From Dactylellina haptotyla (Eukaryota; Ascomycota; Orbiliomycetes; Orbiliales; Orbiliaceae), in NCBI GenBank assembly GCA_031310005.1, contig CM062380.1:3286001-3350000 (forward strand): 64,000 nt of DNA, read 5' to 3'. The notes below the pieces were generated by a model that did not search any database, was not told where the DNA came from, and worked only from the letters and a program-made list of their open reading frames with translations. Shown one piece after another: positions 1 to 13,800 of the stretch. Numbering within the stretch: the stretch's first letter is position 1; the number at the start of each line of letters is the position of its first letter. Made by a program: the position numbers and the translations under genes.

Positions 1-2
1 TC

Positions 3-617
3 GAGCGAATTGGCGAGGAGCACCCAGATTCGCGCTACATTAACCGAGAGAAGGCTTTGGTATTTATGTTGTACATGCGTATAGCGCCTCGACCTCGTGA
101 TTGTACGTTCAAGATCCATCCGATAGATTATCTAGTGGTACTTTGAAAGAATGGGACTGACAGTAGGACTATAGCATCCATCTACGATGCAGACGGAGAC
201 GTTGGAGTTCTCATCAACTCAAAAGCCCTCGAACCTGGGTCCCTTCGATACACTTGGATTGGTGACCAACTTCGTCTTTGCTTCCGCAATGCTCCCGGTA
301 GTCGTTTCATCAAGCGTAGCACGAAGGGAGATGCGCACAAAGACGTTGGTGGCCCTCGCGTGAACGGAAACTGCCATGTTGGTGTCAACCTCGACGACAT
401 CCCGCCTGAGCGCATGAAGGGGAATAATTTCAGGGCAATCCGAGCCTTCGCAGATATTTTAGAGAAAGGAGAGAAAGTTATCGATTTCGTTATTGAGGTG
501 GGCTTGGGCCAGCTTGGTAAGAATGCGCCGGTAGTTTTGGCAGCTCCTGGTGGGTTCACCAATGACCCAACTATGAGCAATGAGATCGTTCCTGTGCGGG
601 ACCTTTCCAAGTCGTGA
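3..617 (+). CDS. 3' part of an unrecognised protein-coding gene (two exons visible)
   Basis: The last 180 residues of a gene that starts before the window. Exon 1 (3-102) reads ERIGEEHPDSRYINREKALV and onward. A 72-nt intron follows (103-174): donor GTACGT, branch-like CTGAC near 156-160, acceptor CTATAG. Exon 2 (175-617) completes a serine codon across the phase-1 junction, continues with SIYDADGDVGVLINSKALEP, and ends with VRDLSKS and a TGA stop. The join keeps a single frame and skips the only stop between the exons (144-146), which is the main support. The protein is mixed charged/hydrophobic, with no signal peptide, membrane segment or catalytic motif visible in this part. I do not recognise the family and infer no function. 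Confidence 0.6.
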
Positions 618-3600
618 GTAGTACAAGAAACTAGTTTACCAAAAAACCCGGTTGCCTTCGTCTATTTATTTTTACTACTAATTGTTGCTACTATGATTAC
701 TGTTCAAGATTTGACTTATAAGAGTCTCTTGATGACCTTTTGAACGACTAACAAGCCTAAAGCAATGAGAAATGGTGACGATGACAGAATTAAAAAAATA
801 TGATTTTGTTCTTAAAGAAAAAGATTTTACCGGCTAGCAAGAGAGAATAAATATGAAACAAGATCATTCAAAAGCACATTTGACTTATAAGATATAATCC
901 CTAATACAAACCCAGGGCCTCGTTCAACGCGGGTTCAACAAATATCCTGTGTTGTATTCCAGAGGTCGGAGCGTGATGCAGCCAGCTCGTAGTAACATCA
1001 GTGATCATCTTAAATTATGGCAATACTATCAGAGATTGAAGATAACAAACGTTCTATCACAGCAGGAAACAAGGATAAAAAGATATTAAAGAATTTCACG
1101 AGGGCGTTATCATGTTAATCTGAATTTGGAAGGTGAATTGTTATGACGAATGCTTATTAATTATGTTTCGAAACGGGAGTTTTCTATCGATAGGAAATGA
1201 AAAGCCGCGATGTATGCATGAGGCATTAAACTGGTACACGGCATAAATGCGGGTGCGGCATTATCTTCGATATCTTGTTTGCCGGATTATCGTGCTGCCC
1301 CGGGACATCATATTGAGTCCATTATGAACGGTCGCTCATATACCTGGGGTTCGGATGGTTGCACGCGGGCCGGAATACAGGGCCAAGATGATTAGAGATA
1401 CTTGTATCGTTGTCTTGGGCATTCAACTCGAGGGGTGTATGGCCCCAGATCTGACAGTGACATGTCCATATTGGAGCGGGGTCTACGCCCGTAAAGAACC
1501 ACGTATTTACGCCTCCCGTATCCCTATACTTCGCCTGATAATCTGGGTATATCTGGGCCGCATGGGCCGCTGAAGGGGCTACCGAAGCATTGTCAGAGTA
1601 TCCCGGTGCATCCCCTTTCTGAACGGAGGCGACGGGCGCATCTTTTCCAGTTTGTACAACGGATCATAACTCAGCGGAATTAGTGCGGCCAATTTATGAT
1701 TGCCCCCAGGCTCCAGTGCCCTTAGAGGTACGGGAACAAGGGGAGGGCAGACAATAGGTACATCTTGGTACATCTTCCATCAACGATACGAGTACGCAAA
1801 GCTCATTGTATACGAAGGCTGAGGGAAATACCACCCGATATCTCGTATAATTCGAGCGCTATGATCTTTGACACCCGAGAAATACGAGACAGTGGCTTGA
1901 AACTAACAAGAGTTTGCTATTAGCGTCCTCTCAGATCGTATTCACGTATGAAGATCACCACAAGTTGAGGTATTGACTGACTCGTTGATACCGTTTTGGG
2001 CTTTATAAAATACTCGACCAGGGTTCATATATACCCTGGCGTGTGCTCGTCTTGGACTATTCTTGAGGTTGGTGCTTTCAGCCCTAGACTCATGTGGATC
2101 AAGGGGATACATTGGGTAGCGGGCCCTACCGAAGGTATGGGATGTTGAGTAATCATCGGATATCTTTCGCGAGAACAAAGGGGGGAGAAAAGTCTCAGTC
2201 AAGATCCTAGACTCATGTTGCAATATTATTGGCCAATTGAACTCGTGTCATATTTTTCGGAATACAAACCCCGATATTATCTGAGCTTCATTTAGGGTTT
2301 CTAGACATTTTAGGAAATCGGCTTGATATCGTGTGAGGCAAGTCAAGGGGAAATTGAATATATTTAGCGGTGACAATACACGTGAGCAATAGATTGTTGC
2401 AACATTGGTGGAATGACAAGTCCCATTGCGAGTTGGGATGACTAGTTCAAGCTCGTATCAAAATTCATTTGCTTTCCTAACATCAGCTCAGTTTGGAGCC
2501 CGAGACGAGTTTTCAGGGAGTTTGAAAGATAAATTTCTCAGATGTGGGGAACTAGTATTGTGCTACAGTGATTGGATGTCATGCTCGTATTTTGTTCAAG
2601 ATGGCCGGGTTCATGGGTTTGGGTTTGCTGACTTCGTCGACAAGGTCTGAGCATGCTTGGAAAACCAGTAGCGCCGCTAGCGATAGCCGCATCATACCAC
2701 CCGCTCGGGGGTAATTCATAAAACTTGAAATGACTATAACTCTTACGAATATTACTGCCCCTGATGTAGATACATTCATTATTAATACTAAAAGATGATC
2801 TATTTCGAATATTTAGCAACAAGAAGTTTTCAAGGGTTTCATAGTCCATACTAGCTGTGTGTCAACGGATGATTATTTACTGTCCAACAATGACGACAGA
2901 CAGCTGGAAGCTATGCGGTATTGAGGTACTCCGAGGTACTTCTTAGGAACTTCCCTCGGAAGGCCAGTTACTTCCAGAATTCGCTCAGGGCATCACTGCA
3001 CTACACCCCATTGTTTACGGGGATGAAGTTTGGAGTTGAAGCATGAGATATTATTGATAACTTTATTTTTAAGATAGGCCCAAGTATCAAGGTGAAACCC
3101 CGGTATATTTATCGCGCATTTGATTATAATTGATCGCAGACGATATTCAAATACTTAAGTAGAGACCAAGACAAGAGCATATTAACCGGAATATCAAACA
3201 AAGCTAGATTTGAATTTCGAATCATTTGATTGGTGCCAGTGTTGATTCATATTCTCGAGCAATGACGTGGACTCGCATTCGATATTTGTAGAAGCTTTAG
3301 ATGCCAAGTCTGCATAATTTTGAGACGATTTCAACTTCAAACTTGGATTTTATTTCTTTGGTTGAAATCGCTTGTAATCATATTGCGTGTGTTCGCATTG
3401 ATGTTCTTCGCTTTATCAACTTATTGGTGCTAACATATTCTCGAAGAGTGTACTAGTTGCCTAAACCTCTCTCACAAGCAGGGGCAAAAAGAGAAAATTC
3501 CAGACCCAATCGTTAGTGAAGTTTAGTAATATAACATTGAAACATTCAGGTTCATAAAAAATCATGGGCACGCGTAGCAACCTGAAAATGGGAAAGCTCG

Positions 3601-6593
3601 CAGAATACCCCGCCTATATTGAATTATCTCAAATCATAACAGCCTAATTAATGCTCCGGATTTAAGAGACCTAGAAACGAGCTGTGATCAATTGAGCCGA
3701 ATAAGTCTCTGATCTCTATTAGTAACAAACTTACAGATAGCACGAAGCAACTTAGTCACATCCTCTAAATGAGGTTGCTGACACTGCCCGAGATAATTAA
3801 TTTGCCTTCGTGTGGGGCTATACGATTCATCTTATAAGATCGCTCGATTCCGAAATTAAGTATCTCTGTCTTTCAGCCTCAAAGGCAACACGCCGAGAAC
3901 GTTGCGGATTTGTGGGTTGTACTACCTAAAATTGCCTAGCTCCCCGGTAGAATGACTCCGGGCGGATGACATGGGTAGTCTGTCGGGGCGTGGGAAACAG
4001 CCTTGCCCGCCCCACGTTTGCATGATATGCTAACCAGGTTTGGTGGTGTCTCGTCGCAACCTCACGTCAGCTTCCCAAGGGAAAAAGGATCCCAACTCGT
4101 TCGCCGATAGATGGGATTTATTAGATCTGGATTATGCCATCATGCCAATTTTCGGGCCTGAAAGCTTTGCCTGGTAGACGCCTACTATACTTGGCACGTG
4201 AAACGATCGTCACGAGAGTTTCAGATTAGGGGCGCGAGATGCAAACCGCCACTTGGAAAAAGACTAGGTAACCATCAAGATCATGCTGCGTGATATCAAA
4301 GGTTGGACTCGAGATTAGAAGCATCCTATTTCCGGCCGCTGGTGAATTCCCCCGACTTAACATCGCGGTTTTGTCGCAAATCACGGCCTGGCTTCCGGTT
4401 GGTTGGTTCCTCGATGAAGGGCGACGTGACCCGTTTTCCCCGTTCGCCGACATTCTTACGTATTCTTCGCGGCTCTGCCGGAAAGGAAGTTAACTTTTCA
4501 TCCGTCCGCATTTCCATTCTAAAGAGCCGGAAACAGCAAAATTCAACTTCGGCTGTTCTTTATACTCTGACCTTATTCTGTTGCCTAATATCGCCGTCGA
4601 CGTGGTGTAGTATTATATACATGCGGAGTAGCATTGCATCGGTGTGGCGTCGCCGTAGAATTTCCTCCGACGCCGCGAGGTCTGGCGTTTTCTACAAGTT
4701 TCGATCCGCCTACGCAACACCCGTGCCATCCGCGCCCATGTGTGCACCCTTCCAGCGTCACCGTGTCTTACAGCAGCGAAAGAACAATCTTCACAAGAAA
4801 GGAAGCAGGGTTAATGTTCCGAGGTTCCCGAAAGTCCGGAGACGACGTAAGGCATGGCATGCGCAGTCTCCCTCAGCCTGGTGTTATCCCCCAATCCCGG
4901 ATATCCCCAAGTTATAAAAATAATGTAAAACTAGAGCGTATGATAAGGCATGGAACGAACCGGGGGAGCTTGGGAGCTTGTTTGAGTGCGCCTTGCACGG
5001 CCCGTCATGGATAATACTTTGGAGAACCTGATTGTGTTGCTTTTGCCGGAGCATGCACCGGGTTCAAGGGTGTGCGAGGTTACAAGCAGCTGTGTAACAA
5101 TTTGAAATTCGAAACGTTTGGAACTTTTGTGGCCATAACTTGACTCGATGCCTCCGAAAACAACTCTGCATATTCGCTTACTGTTATGCGTCTTGCAGGC
5201 TGCAATTTACCAGAATTAGTGCTATTGCTACTATTTTTTTTTCTGTCTTTTATTTCTACAAGCTGAAGACAGCTTGATCTGTACCATCGGCCCACGGTAT
5301 GCCACATTTTTGGGAGAGAGCGAACCTGACATTGGAAATGGAGTGGAGGCCTGATCATGATCGTACCGTGGGATTCACCAAGTATTATCGCGCCATGTAC
5401 GTCGACATCATACGAGATTACGATTCGACTGTTCCTATTTGGGAATCGGCCCCTCGTGTTCACTTTAGCAAACCAAAAGATGAAGCAGATGACTTGTAAC
5501 TAGAAAGTTTAGGCAAGTTAGACTTGAAGGTGCAGATTCAATTGGTCACCATGCGACCCAAGCCTTAAGTTCGATATTGCGATGGCGCCGCCAACCAACC
5601 AAATGCCGCCGATGCTGGCCCACAACCCGGCAGATAGGCAAAGGTGGCGGGGACTGGGAACACATCCTAGTTTGGCTGAACAACACGGGCGGCACAACAT
5701 TTTACCACAAAATCCTGGACACCGCGAAAGGATCCAGTCCAGTAGATTCTCAAATCTTCTAAATCATTCGACGGCATGTTACGGGAAGCCTTATATAGCA
5801 AGTTGGAAAGTTGAGCCGCAGATGTAAATTTGGTATATGATTGGTGTGCTAAATGTCTATCAAAGTACATTGTTATACAAAAACAGAAAACTTTAGCGGA
5901 TGAGGCCCGCCTCATTCGCAAGTGATGTTGAAAGAAATAGAAAAAACGTCTAGGACCCCAAGCCTCTAGTGTAACAACCCTGTGCCATACCATGCTATCC
6001 TTTTGGTAACTGTGAAAGCTGAAATGTGTAAGTATATATGCCATACCGCTAAACCGTGAGAGAAAACCCCAATGACTCCGAAAGCTTGCAAGATACTCCA
6101 GGATCGTTCCATCGTATGGATGCTGAATAGCAAAAACAAAAGATATAAAAAGAAAAAAGAAATATGAAACCCGAAATAACTAACAGTCTATACGCTTGCG
6201 TGTGCAATATAATTGAAGGAAAACAAGAAAATGGAAAGTAAAAGTTCCGAATAACGAAGATCAAAAGGGAATCATATGATTTTGGAGAATGCAGGAGGGC
6301 AGGGGCTAAAGGAGAAGAGAAAAAGGGACAAAGATGCAAAAAGGAAAGAAGAACTGAAATAACAAAAACTAAAAGGTAGATAAAAGAAATATTCTGGAGA
6401 AAGCAAGATAACAGGAGCAAAAGTACGAAAAGCATAAAAAAATTGAAACGACAAAAAAAAAAAAAAAAAAGCATGGGATATTGCGCCAATCGCTAAGTAG
6501 AATAAGATTTGTGAATTCAATGAAAGGGCAAACTGCTAAAAAAAAAAAAAAAAAATACTTATCCTTATATATGTGTAATCCGTGGGAAATTGT
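618..6593. other. about 6 kb gene-poor, AT-rich stretch
   Basis: No coding region could be supported. ORFs are short, overlap on both strands and lack splice-joined continuations. A somewhat more GC-rich patch at 4060-5010 has a TATA-like stretch near 4610 and a 204-codon open frame (4303-4917) without recognisable composition. Two 18-nt poly-A runs at 6453-6470 and 6538-6555 sit just beyond the 3' end of the minus-strand gene that ends at 6594. No terminal repeats or transposase-like peptides were recognised. Confidence 0.55.
6453..6555. repeat. Two 18-nt poly-A runs 3' of the gene at 6594-7853
   Basis: Uninterrupted A runs occur at 6453-6470 and 6538-6555, inside a generally A-rich segment. 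On the minus strand they read as poly-T directly downstream of the stop codon at 6594. They could be remnants of retroposed poly-A tails or simple low-complexity 3'-flank; nothing here distinguishes the two. Confidence 0.8.
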
Positions 6594-7853
6594 CTAACGG
6601 AACATCTCCCCGTAGGCATATGGCTCTTCGGCCTCGCCCCATCCTCGCTTCACCCTCGCAAGTTCGACTTCGTCCCGTTTAGGATCTGGAACCCAAGGAT
6701 CTTTAGCCATGCAATATCTTCGGGAGCATTCCTCAGCAGGAGGTACGGTGATTTCCCACCCAGCCCAATCAGGAAGCGGGTCGCGCTTCGCCAAAAAGTG
6801 CAAGAACCAGAGCGCGAGGCAAATACTAAGCCGATTCCCTCCGTGTTGGTTCCATTGAATTGGATTCGCGATATCCAGACACCCGAAGATCGGCAGGTTG
6901 TCGCCATCTGTTGCGAGCCGAACACAAACTAGTTCTTGCTCAGTCAGAACATATCCATATCTAGTTCCATGCTCTCGCATGTACCTCTGCAACTGAGATA
7001 GAACCTGTAGAAATTCTCGTCGCTTTTCGTCTCCACCGGCTTGCATCATTGTATTCCACTCTCTGCAAGATTTGACAAAGCCTGCCACTCGAATCTGCCC
7101 GTTTGGTCGAGAGGGAGATTGATATACTCCTGCAACATCTGCGCTTGAGCCAAGTTCGGATCCTAGCATCATTGAAAGGGATTGTTGGCTGCGGGTACCG
7201 ATGGACTGAGAAAGTGCAGCGGTTACTTTGGTGCAGAAATAATCCCTCACGATCGTTAAAAATGCAGATCTATCACCTTGTTGCAAGATTTCATCCTCAA
7301 TAAATGGCTCTGGAAGTTCGGATTGGGGAATTGGCATCCGAAGAAGTCTGTCGAGATCCGGGGTGGCAAGTATTGTCTGGATATTGAATGCATTCCATTG
7401 TCTTGTGTTTCTGATATCCCACCAAATAAATGCGTAGTCAGGGGACTTCGCATTGCGCCGTCGAAGATTGGCACTTTCCATGGGACCCAAAATTGGAGGA
7501 TTTCGAGAAGTCAGATAATCAATCAAAGTCGTGTAAGGTTCAAGCTCTGCGAGCTCATCCAGATCACTGCGTTGAAAGTCTCGATTTCTCCGACGGCGGT
7601 ATCCATCGTCGTCGTACCCTCCTTCAAATCCATACGACTCCTGCGTCGTATTTTGGAAGGCGTGCTGGCTGTCGTAAGAAGTGCGTCTCATGTTGGAATA
7701 TTTTATTTTCGAGTCAACAGGTCCCCAGCCCAGTTTTCCGATTGGTGATATAGCAGGTGTTTGTGCTCGACTTGGTGCGTTATAATGCACAAATTGTATT
7801 GATGATTTTCGGGACTTTTCCTTCCCTTCGCGAACGCTACCGTCGGAAGACAT
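6594..7853 (-). CDS. Uncharacterised 419-aa protein with possible PD-(D/E)XK-like core
   Basis: A single-exon gene of 419 residues. The first 105 residues are low-complexity and basic/acidic, including the EGGYDDDGYRRRRNRD patch, and look disordered. Residues 106-345 look folded: a helical stretch, SPDYAFIWWDIR around 137-148, and LSQLQRYMREHGTRYGYVL around 285-303. The last motif (helix, R-Y-G, strand with T/S) resembles the end of the restriction-endonuclease-like domain found in many fungal kinase- and Crinkler-associated proteins. That link is inference from pattern memory, and no complete D-ExK signature is clear. There is no signal peptide or membrane segment. An alternative is a fungal-specific protein with no enzymatic role. 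The start codon is the first ATG in the frame and the stop is followed by A-rich 3' flank. Confidence 0.75.
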   Translation of the reverse strand: MSSDGSVREGKEKSRKSSIQFVHYNAPSRAQTPAISPIGKLGWGPVDSKIKYSNMRRTSYDSQHAFQNTTQESYGFEGGYDDDGYRRRRNRDFQRSDLDELAELEPYTTLIDYLTSRNPPILGPMESANLRRRNAKSPDYAFIWWDIRNTRQWNAFNIQTILATPDLDRLLRMPIPQSELPEPFIEDEILQQGDRSAFLTIVRDYFCTKVTAALSQSIGTRSQQSLSMMLGSELGSSADVAGVYQSPSRPNGQIRVAGFVKSCREWNTMMQAGGDEKRREFLQVLSQLQRYMREHGTRYGYVLTEQELVCVRLATDGDNLPIFGCLDIANPIQWNQHGGNRLSICLALWFLHFLAKRDPLPDWAGWEITVPPAEECSRRYCMAKDPWVPDPKRDEVELARVKRGWGEAEEPYAYGEMFR

Positions 7854-10800
7854 GGTTAGTACAATATTTGGAATGACCTATGTTTCACTAAGATCCGGGA
7901 TGTGCTATGTGATATCTGGACAACGGAAGAAGAAAAAGACAGGATTCGTTTGCATCAAAGCAGACCAAGGAACTGAACAATGAAAACTCTAAGACGAATT
8001 TATATACAGGGTATATAAGTCGTATAGATGTCTATCAAATGAAATCCTGTTGCTGGGGGAAAAGTTTCAACGAACCTAGGTGGATTTTGTAGATTTTTAT
8101 ATCAGGATCGTCAAGATCCGAATTGAACTATGACTATATGAGGTTTAAATCCGATGGTGTGCGTCGAATGATACCTGAATGAGGCTTGTATGCTGTGCTG
8201 TAGGCTGATTTGAGTCTAATGATAATGCAGGTGTGTCTGCCGTGGTGGTGTCATGACCACCTTTATAATCATGGAAGGTCCGAAGCTATTTTACTAGAAG
8301 CATGATGTCTACAATTTATTTTACTGGGGGCGAAGTAGGGAGGATGCCTTTGTCATGCAAGTGCTATCGGTAAGTTACCAAAACACTAGCATCTCATCAG
8401 GTATACGGATAGATTGAATCCCAGCCCGTGCCTGGGGGTAGCGAGGTGCCATGAAAAGACTTCAGATGTACCTCCAAGTACCTTCGCATGGCCAAGATGA
8501 CGGGCTTGATTCGGCGTGAGTCACGGAGCGAGTCGTGTGCGATTATAAAATATCAAGATGTTTGAAATTAGAGCTGTACGCTGGGGACTTTGTTCTCAGA
8601 TAGTCTGCTGATCATGCTACGCATTTCGCAATACAGTATTACGTTTCCCAAAACGGTGTGCCACAGATTTGGGACCATACCGGGAGGCGGGGGGGTCCCT
8701 TTGGACCACGGGCGCTGCGTGAGGGGAGGCGAACTTGAAATTGCGGTTAGGCAGGAAACGTAAGGCAACTTCTGAAGTGGTTGGTTAGTTTGAAAACTCG
8801 AAGAAACAACCATTGGTTCCATTTTGATTTCTTTCGTCAGCTGAGCGATGAATGGGGCTCTGGAATAGGAATGCATCCACGTCTGTGGGCCTCCCCGTCG
8901 GGTGGCCCGGATACATGCACAAGGTGGGACAGTTGCCCTCGGTTCCTGCAGCCAATGTCCCCTTCCTTCAACAACCAACATGAGAATTCTTAAAGCAGAA
9001 ACTAGATTGCTTTTTCCTTGGAAGTTGTAAGAATCGCCCAGAGCATAGTTAGACTTTTATGTAGTGTCCGGGCGCCCATCGCTTACTATCTGAGCTTTGA
9101 TGCGAAGGTTAGTCTAGACCCACATTGAAGTTCAACACGTCGAAACACCAACAAACACAAATAGCGTAAAGTTTGGGTGAAAGTGGTATTTCCTTCTTTG
9201 TCGAAACCGCAATGGTGAGTGTACGAATGGAGAAGACAGCTCCTGAAAATAGTATATGCGCCCGGGGCCAGAGTCGTGATCGTTCCCGTTGCGTAGTTTC
9301 GTATGTCAGCACTAACGAATCTGGTCGCAACTAGGGTTTGTCATCGTACATCCACAACTCCACTTAATTATAGGTTGGAGCCAATCTGTGTAATCAGTTC
9401 CTATGGGCTTACAAAACGGGGTCATACAAAGAGCCATGGTGTCTTCCCTGAAAAAGAACCTAGCATTGAGTCGTCTTGCGCAATCCGCTCTGCGAACTGC
9501 AAACCGGGCATGCATGGGTATACGGTAGCTCCAAACCGTGGGTAGAACCAGGACGCAGCGAGCCTCAAAAGAGGATCCCCGTCGTCATTATTCCTGCGAG
9601 GCCTAAACGGTCGCGTATGAAAAGCAAAAGAGATCTGCCTGGCACGGTGTAATAGCTGCGTGCGAAATTCCAGGCGTCTCTGGTGAAGATGCAAGGTAAT
9701 CATGATACGTTCGTTATGCTCGAATATCGAATGCATTGTTTCGAAACAATCTGTAAAATTCAATGCGGATCAACAGCAAAAACACAAATCGCGCCTGAAG
9801 CTTAAGGCTTGGCTTTCAAAAATTCGCATCACTCTCACTATTGAGTCTGTTGAAAACAAGAGGTACGACTCCAATGCCTAAGGTCTAAGGGTGATGCGAA
9901 TTTTCTAATTGTTGTTGGATGATTTCTTGTTGAACATCGGATGCTCGTCATGGATTAGATCCATATCAAGGGTGAAGGCGGTGCCCGCACGGACGTCAGC
10001 TGCATGAGACTAAACTATATTAGGAAAAGTTGAAAATGTCAGATTCTAAGCTCCATGCTTATCATGGGATATAATTGGGTAGCTTGCCGAAGCAGCTGGT
10101 GGAGCTTCCGCCAAGAGATTTGTCAGTGCTGGGTTTGAGAACACATTTTTCCCAAGGAGCCGCATTGGATCGTGGAGTGCATTTCGGCCCCATTGAATTC
10201 CCAGGTTCTAGACTCGAAGCACCAACGAGACGACGCTTGCGCTAAGTGCGATAATGTCGCTTCTTGATTGCGGCTGCATTTACTGTCCCCTCTGATTGTT
10301 CTAAGAGAACTAATCAGCCATGCCGGAGCGCCCGTTCGCGAGGGAATCACCAGCTACCCTTGTAGAGCTGAACCGAAGCCCGATACTATTTCACAGTCCT
10401 GGAAAGCCAAGGAAGATCTATTGATTTACTTCTAATATAAGATGAGGCCCGAGTTTGCACAAATGTATCTCGTATACAATCTTGAAAGGAATGCTAGACA
10501 TCTCATCACTTGTCTAAAAGGAGCTACAGGAGGAAGAACAATCTCCGTGACTGAAAGCCTTGAGATATTCGTTGGTGCCGCTTAGCCACGCTATGGAAGG
10601 CCCAAGAAACCGAGGTTGTTTGCTTACGATAGCTCCGTCTAGCTATGCGGCAATTGCTCACAAAAAACTGCAACGCTGCAGCTATGCATATGCAGACCAT
10701 GATTTCGCAAAATCGGAATCGTGAAGGCATCCGCCCATCTAAATGGATGGGCGGTGACTATGATGACTGCAATAGCCCATTTCAATATCCAGCCTTGCCA

Positions 10801-13800
10801 TGGCTGGTTGGGAGGCGCCAGGAAGTTGCCTCGGTGAAATTATAAACCGTGACTTGTGTTAACATCGGAATCAGTAATCTTACAGCCTTAATATGCGGGT
10901 GGAAACGGCCGAACCGATTCGAACCGTCTGGCCACTCAAGGACTGTGTACTTAATGATAGGCAACGCAAAATTATTCGAGATGGCATTAACTGCAGCACT
11001 GCGCTCAGGCAGCCAGCAGAAACTCGAACAGCTGCTATCATAACATACTATCTCTCATTAGTATGCGTATGGCAGTAACAAAACTAATACCAAAACAATT
11101 CGATATCAGTGAAACACCGTCTGGTTGCTAGATACTTTTCTGGCAGATTTCGCAACTTGAGATCCCCACATCCGGATCCGCGGACAGCTGCAGCTTCATG
11201 AAATTTAAAACATGAGTTCTCTCAGCTGATCAGATGCAAACCCCGGCGTATGATGGGTTGCGGGTGTCTTCATTTGATATTTACGTTTCTGACATGGGTC
11301 CCTGCACTTTCTGATTATTTTGTCGTCTTTTTCCTTCCTTCCTTCCATTTCTTTCGATCTCCGGAGGGGTGGATTTCGTGTTAGTCTTGACTTATGGCCA
11401 AAGGGGGACGAGCTTGAACCGTTCAATTGAATTAGACGGATTGTTCTCCTTTTGGCACAATGCTTGAAATTTTGATTTGCATTGCATCGCACAAGGCTAC
11501 ATGCTACGGATGATGATTGGAGACTCGTCCCGTTGAATCGCATGAATTGGATTGCGATGATCCGGTACGCCAGCCAGCAAGTTTAGGAACGGGGTTTTGT
11601 ACTATTAAAGACAAGATCGGTGATCCAGCTAATATTTTCTGAGGATGCAAAGTTGAATAAACACTAGCTATTAATATCAGGCCGCTCAAATGAAGCACTC
11701 ATACTTGCCTTGAATAACTTGTGTAAGCCCTTCTTTGCAGTAGCTGTTGGTGAATTCGCAACTACACATTACCATGAACTGTTCCAGGTATCATCATAAC
11801 GCTTTCAATCGCTTACATGTTAAGCGAAATACTTTTGCGATAAATCTTGCATAAGGTGTTGTTCAAGGAAATAGACTCGCTTTGACGAACGAAAACTATA
11901 CCCCCACCGCAAGGAAGATTTTAATGTTTAGTATTCGAAATTTAACTCAGAATTATGCATAAGGAGAAATACTGGCGAAAGCTTATTGCCATCCATCCTG
12001 AGAATTTCAAGACAATATAACTCGCTAAAATATTTGTGATCCGAGTCGTGAAATGTCGAAATCGTCATTGTTGAGGAAACCTCCTGCCTTGAATGCTTGG
12101 TTTTCTTACGCAACTACCTATTCTATCGGAATGACCGAAATCATCGGGGTCATTGATTTATTTTTCAAGCTTTTCTTGGGAAAAGTTTTGTAGAAATTAA
12201 TTATTCCTCTGTCAGCTCGGTTCAGCCGCGAAATTAATTGTGGTTCACAGATTGTCGATTCGGCTTCATGTGTCTGCGTCTTGGCGGCGCCCCGCTTTGG
12301 ACGTAGGGCTGGATACCGACGTCAATCATCGTATTCCTGCATGCTCCCGCATAGTTATCGTCATCTTATTTCCTGAAGCATTCGAAGGTGCTCTTACTGA
12401 GCTCACGAGAACTCTAAAGTCCTGCAGCTAACTCTCAAATGCGGAGTGCATGGTAAGGATTGTGAACAGGAGCCGTCAGATCTAGAGGAATATAAGTTCC
12501 ATCTAAGCTATTAATCAGATATGATTCACAGATCCGGTTGAATTATAGAAACTCAGGACTAAGTACCCCAAGGTACCGTAAAGATGAAACATCATTCGCA
12601 TTCGAGTCACTCCAAAGGCAGGTACGAGCGTATGCCGATGCCACACGCGCACGCCAATCCTTCCACTCCTTTATTTCGGCGTTCTAATTACGATCTATGA
12701 ACTGTCGTAGGAGAACCGAGTCCGATCTTAGTAACAACTTTGTAAGTTCCTAAATGAGATTGTGGCTATCTATAGAGCCATTCGGTTCAGCCAATTCATA
12801 ATCAATGTGGTTCCGATGCTTGTGTCTTAAGATGCTCGTGAGCCATATCCCCGACGGATGCGTGATGCTAGGTTGTACCAAATCACATATTATTAGAGGT
12901 GACGGATAGTACGAATATATATCTTACGCGCAATTTATAATTTCTTAAATATTCTTTTTCGTTGCTTAAGATATATACATACCGTTAAATATTCCATCGT
13001 CAACATACTATTTAGGGTCTAACCCAATACCAGCGGCTGATAATTTCGCCAGGTTAATATTCTCGAACCAAAATATGGCCAAAATGTGCGACTATAACAA
13101 CAGATTAGATGCCCTTTTTTTCGATACTAGCGAGTAATTTAATAAATGACTTGAGTTGTCAAATTGTAGTTAAGGATAAGCCCTAGTCATTAAGAGAAGG
13201 ATAGCAACTTGCATTCTGACACTAACACCCTATAGATACATTTATGTCATATAATTCAGGTGAAAATTAAGCACAGGAATTAAATGGCCATGCTCGGGTT
13301 TCTATTGTTCAATGTGGAAGCGCTGAATTCGAGTGTCACAAGTGTAAGATTTACTATTAATATTACAACGAATGGCCAAAAGGTCGACCATTGTTCCTTG
13401 ATTCAAGGTTACGTTCAGTGGTACTAGGATCCGATAACCATGGTTTTCGTGATCTCTCTTTCCAGGCTTCGAACAACCTCCTTGCTTCTGTGGTACATAC
13501 CTTTTCCCATTTGCGATCAAGTGACACAACTCATTCACACAATGTGGTATTTTGCTTTCATCTCGAAGCGCGGATATTCAAACGTCCACAATATTTACAC
13601 CGATTGTCGACAAGGGAAAAATGTGATATCGAGTTTTATAGTCTTTAAGGAAAGTTATAAAAGGACACCTAGTTTCAGTTGTGAATTACAATCAGGTCTA
13701 GCACCGACAATAAATATCCGGGATTCGATATCAAGCCATAAGTTATCAGTTGATTTTGAAACGGATTGTATATTTATTTACACGGTTCCGGCTTTGAGCA

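Noticed and set aside
4303-4917. 204-codon open frame on the plus strand
   Set aside because: Composition is Arg/Ser/Pro-rich with no domain, no splice partners, and other frames are equally open; most likely chance in a GC-richer patch.
5299-5499. 66-codon frame with YYRAMYVDIIRDYDSTVPIW, briefly suggestive of a glycoside hydrolase 2 fragment
   Set aside because: The resemblance covers about 20 residues only, without neighbouring family motifs or introns linking further exons.
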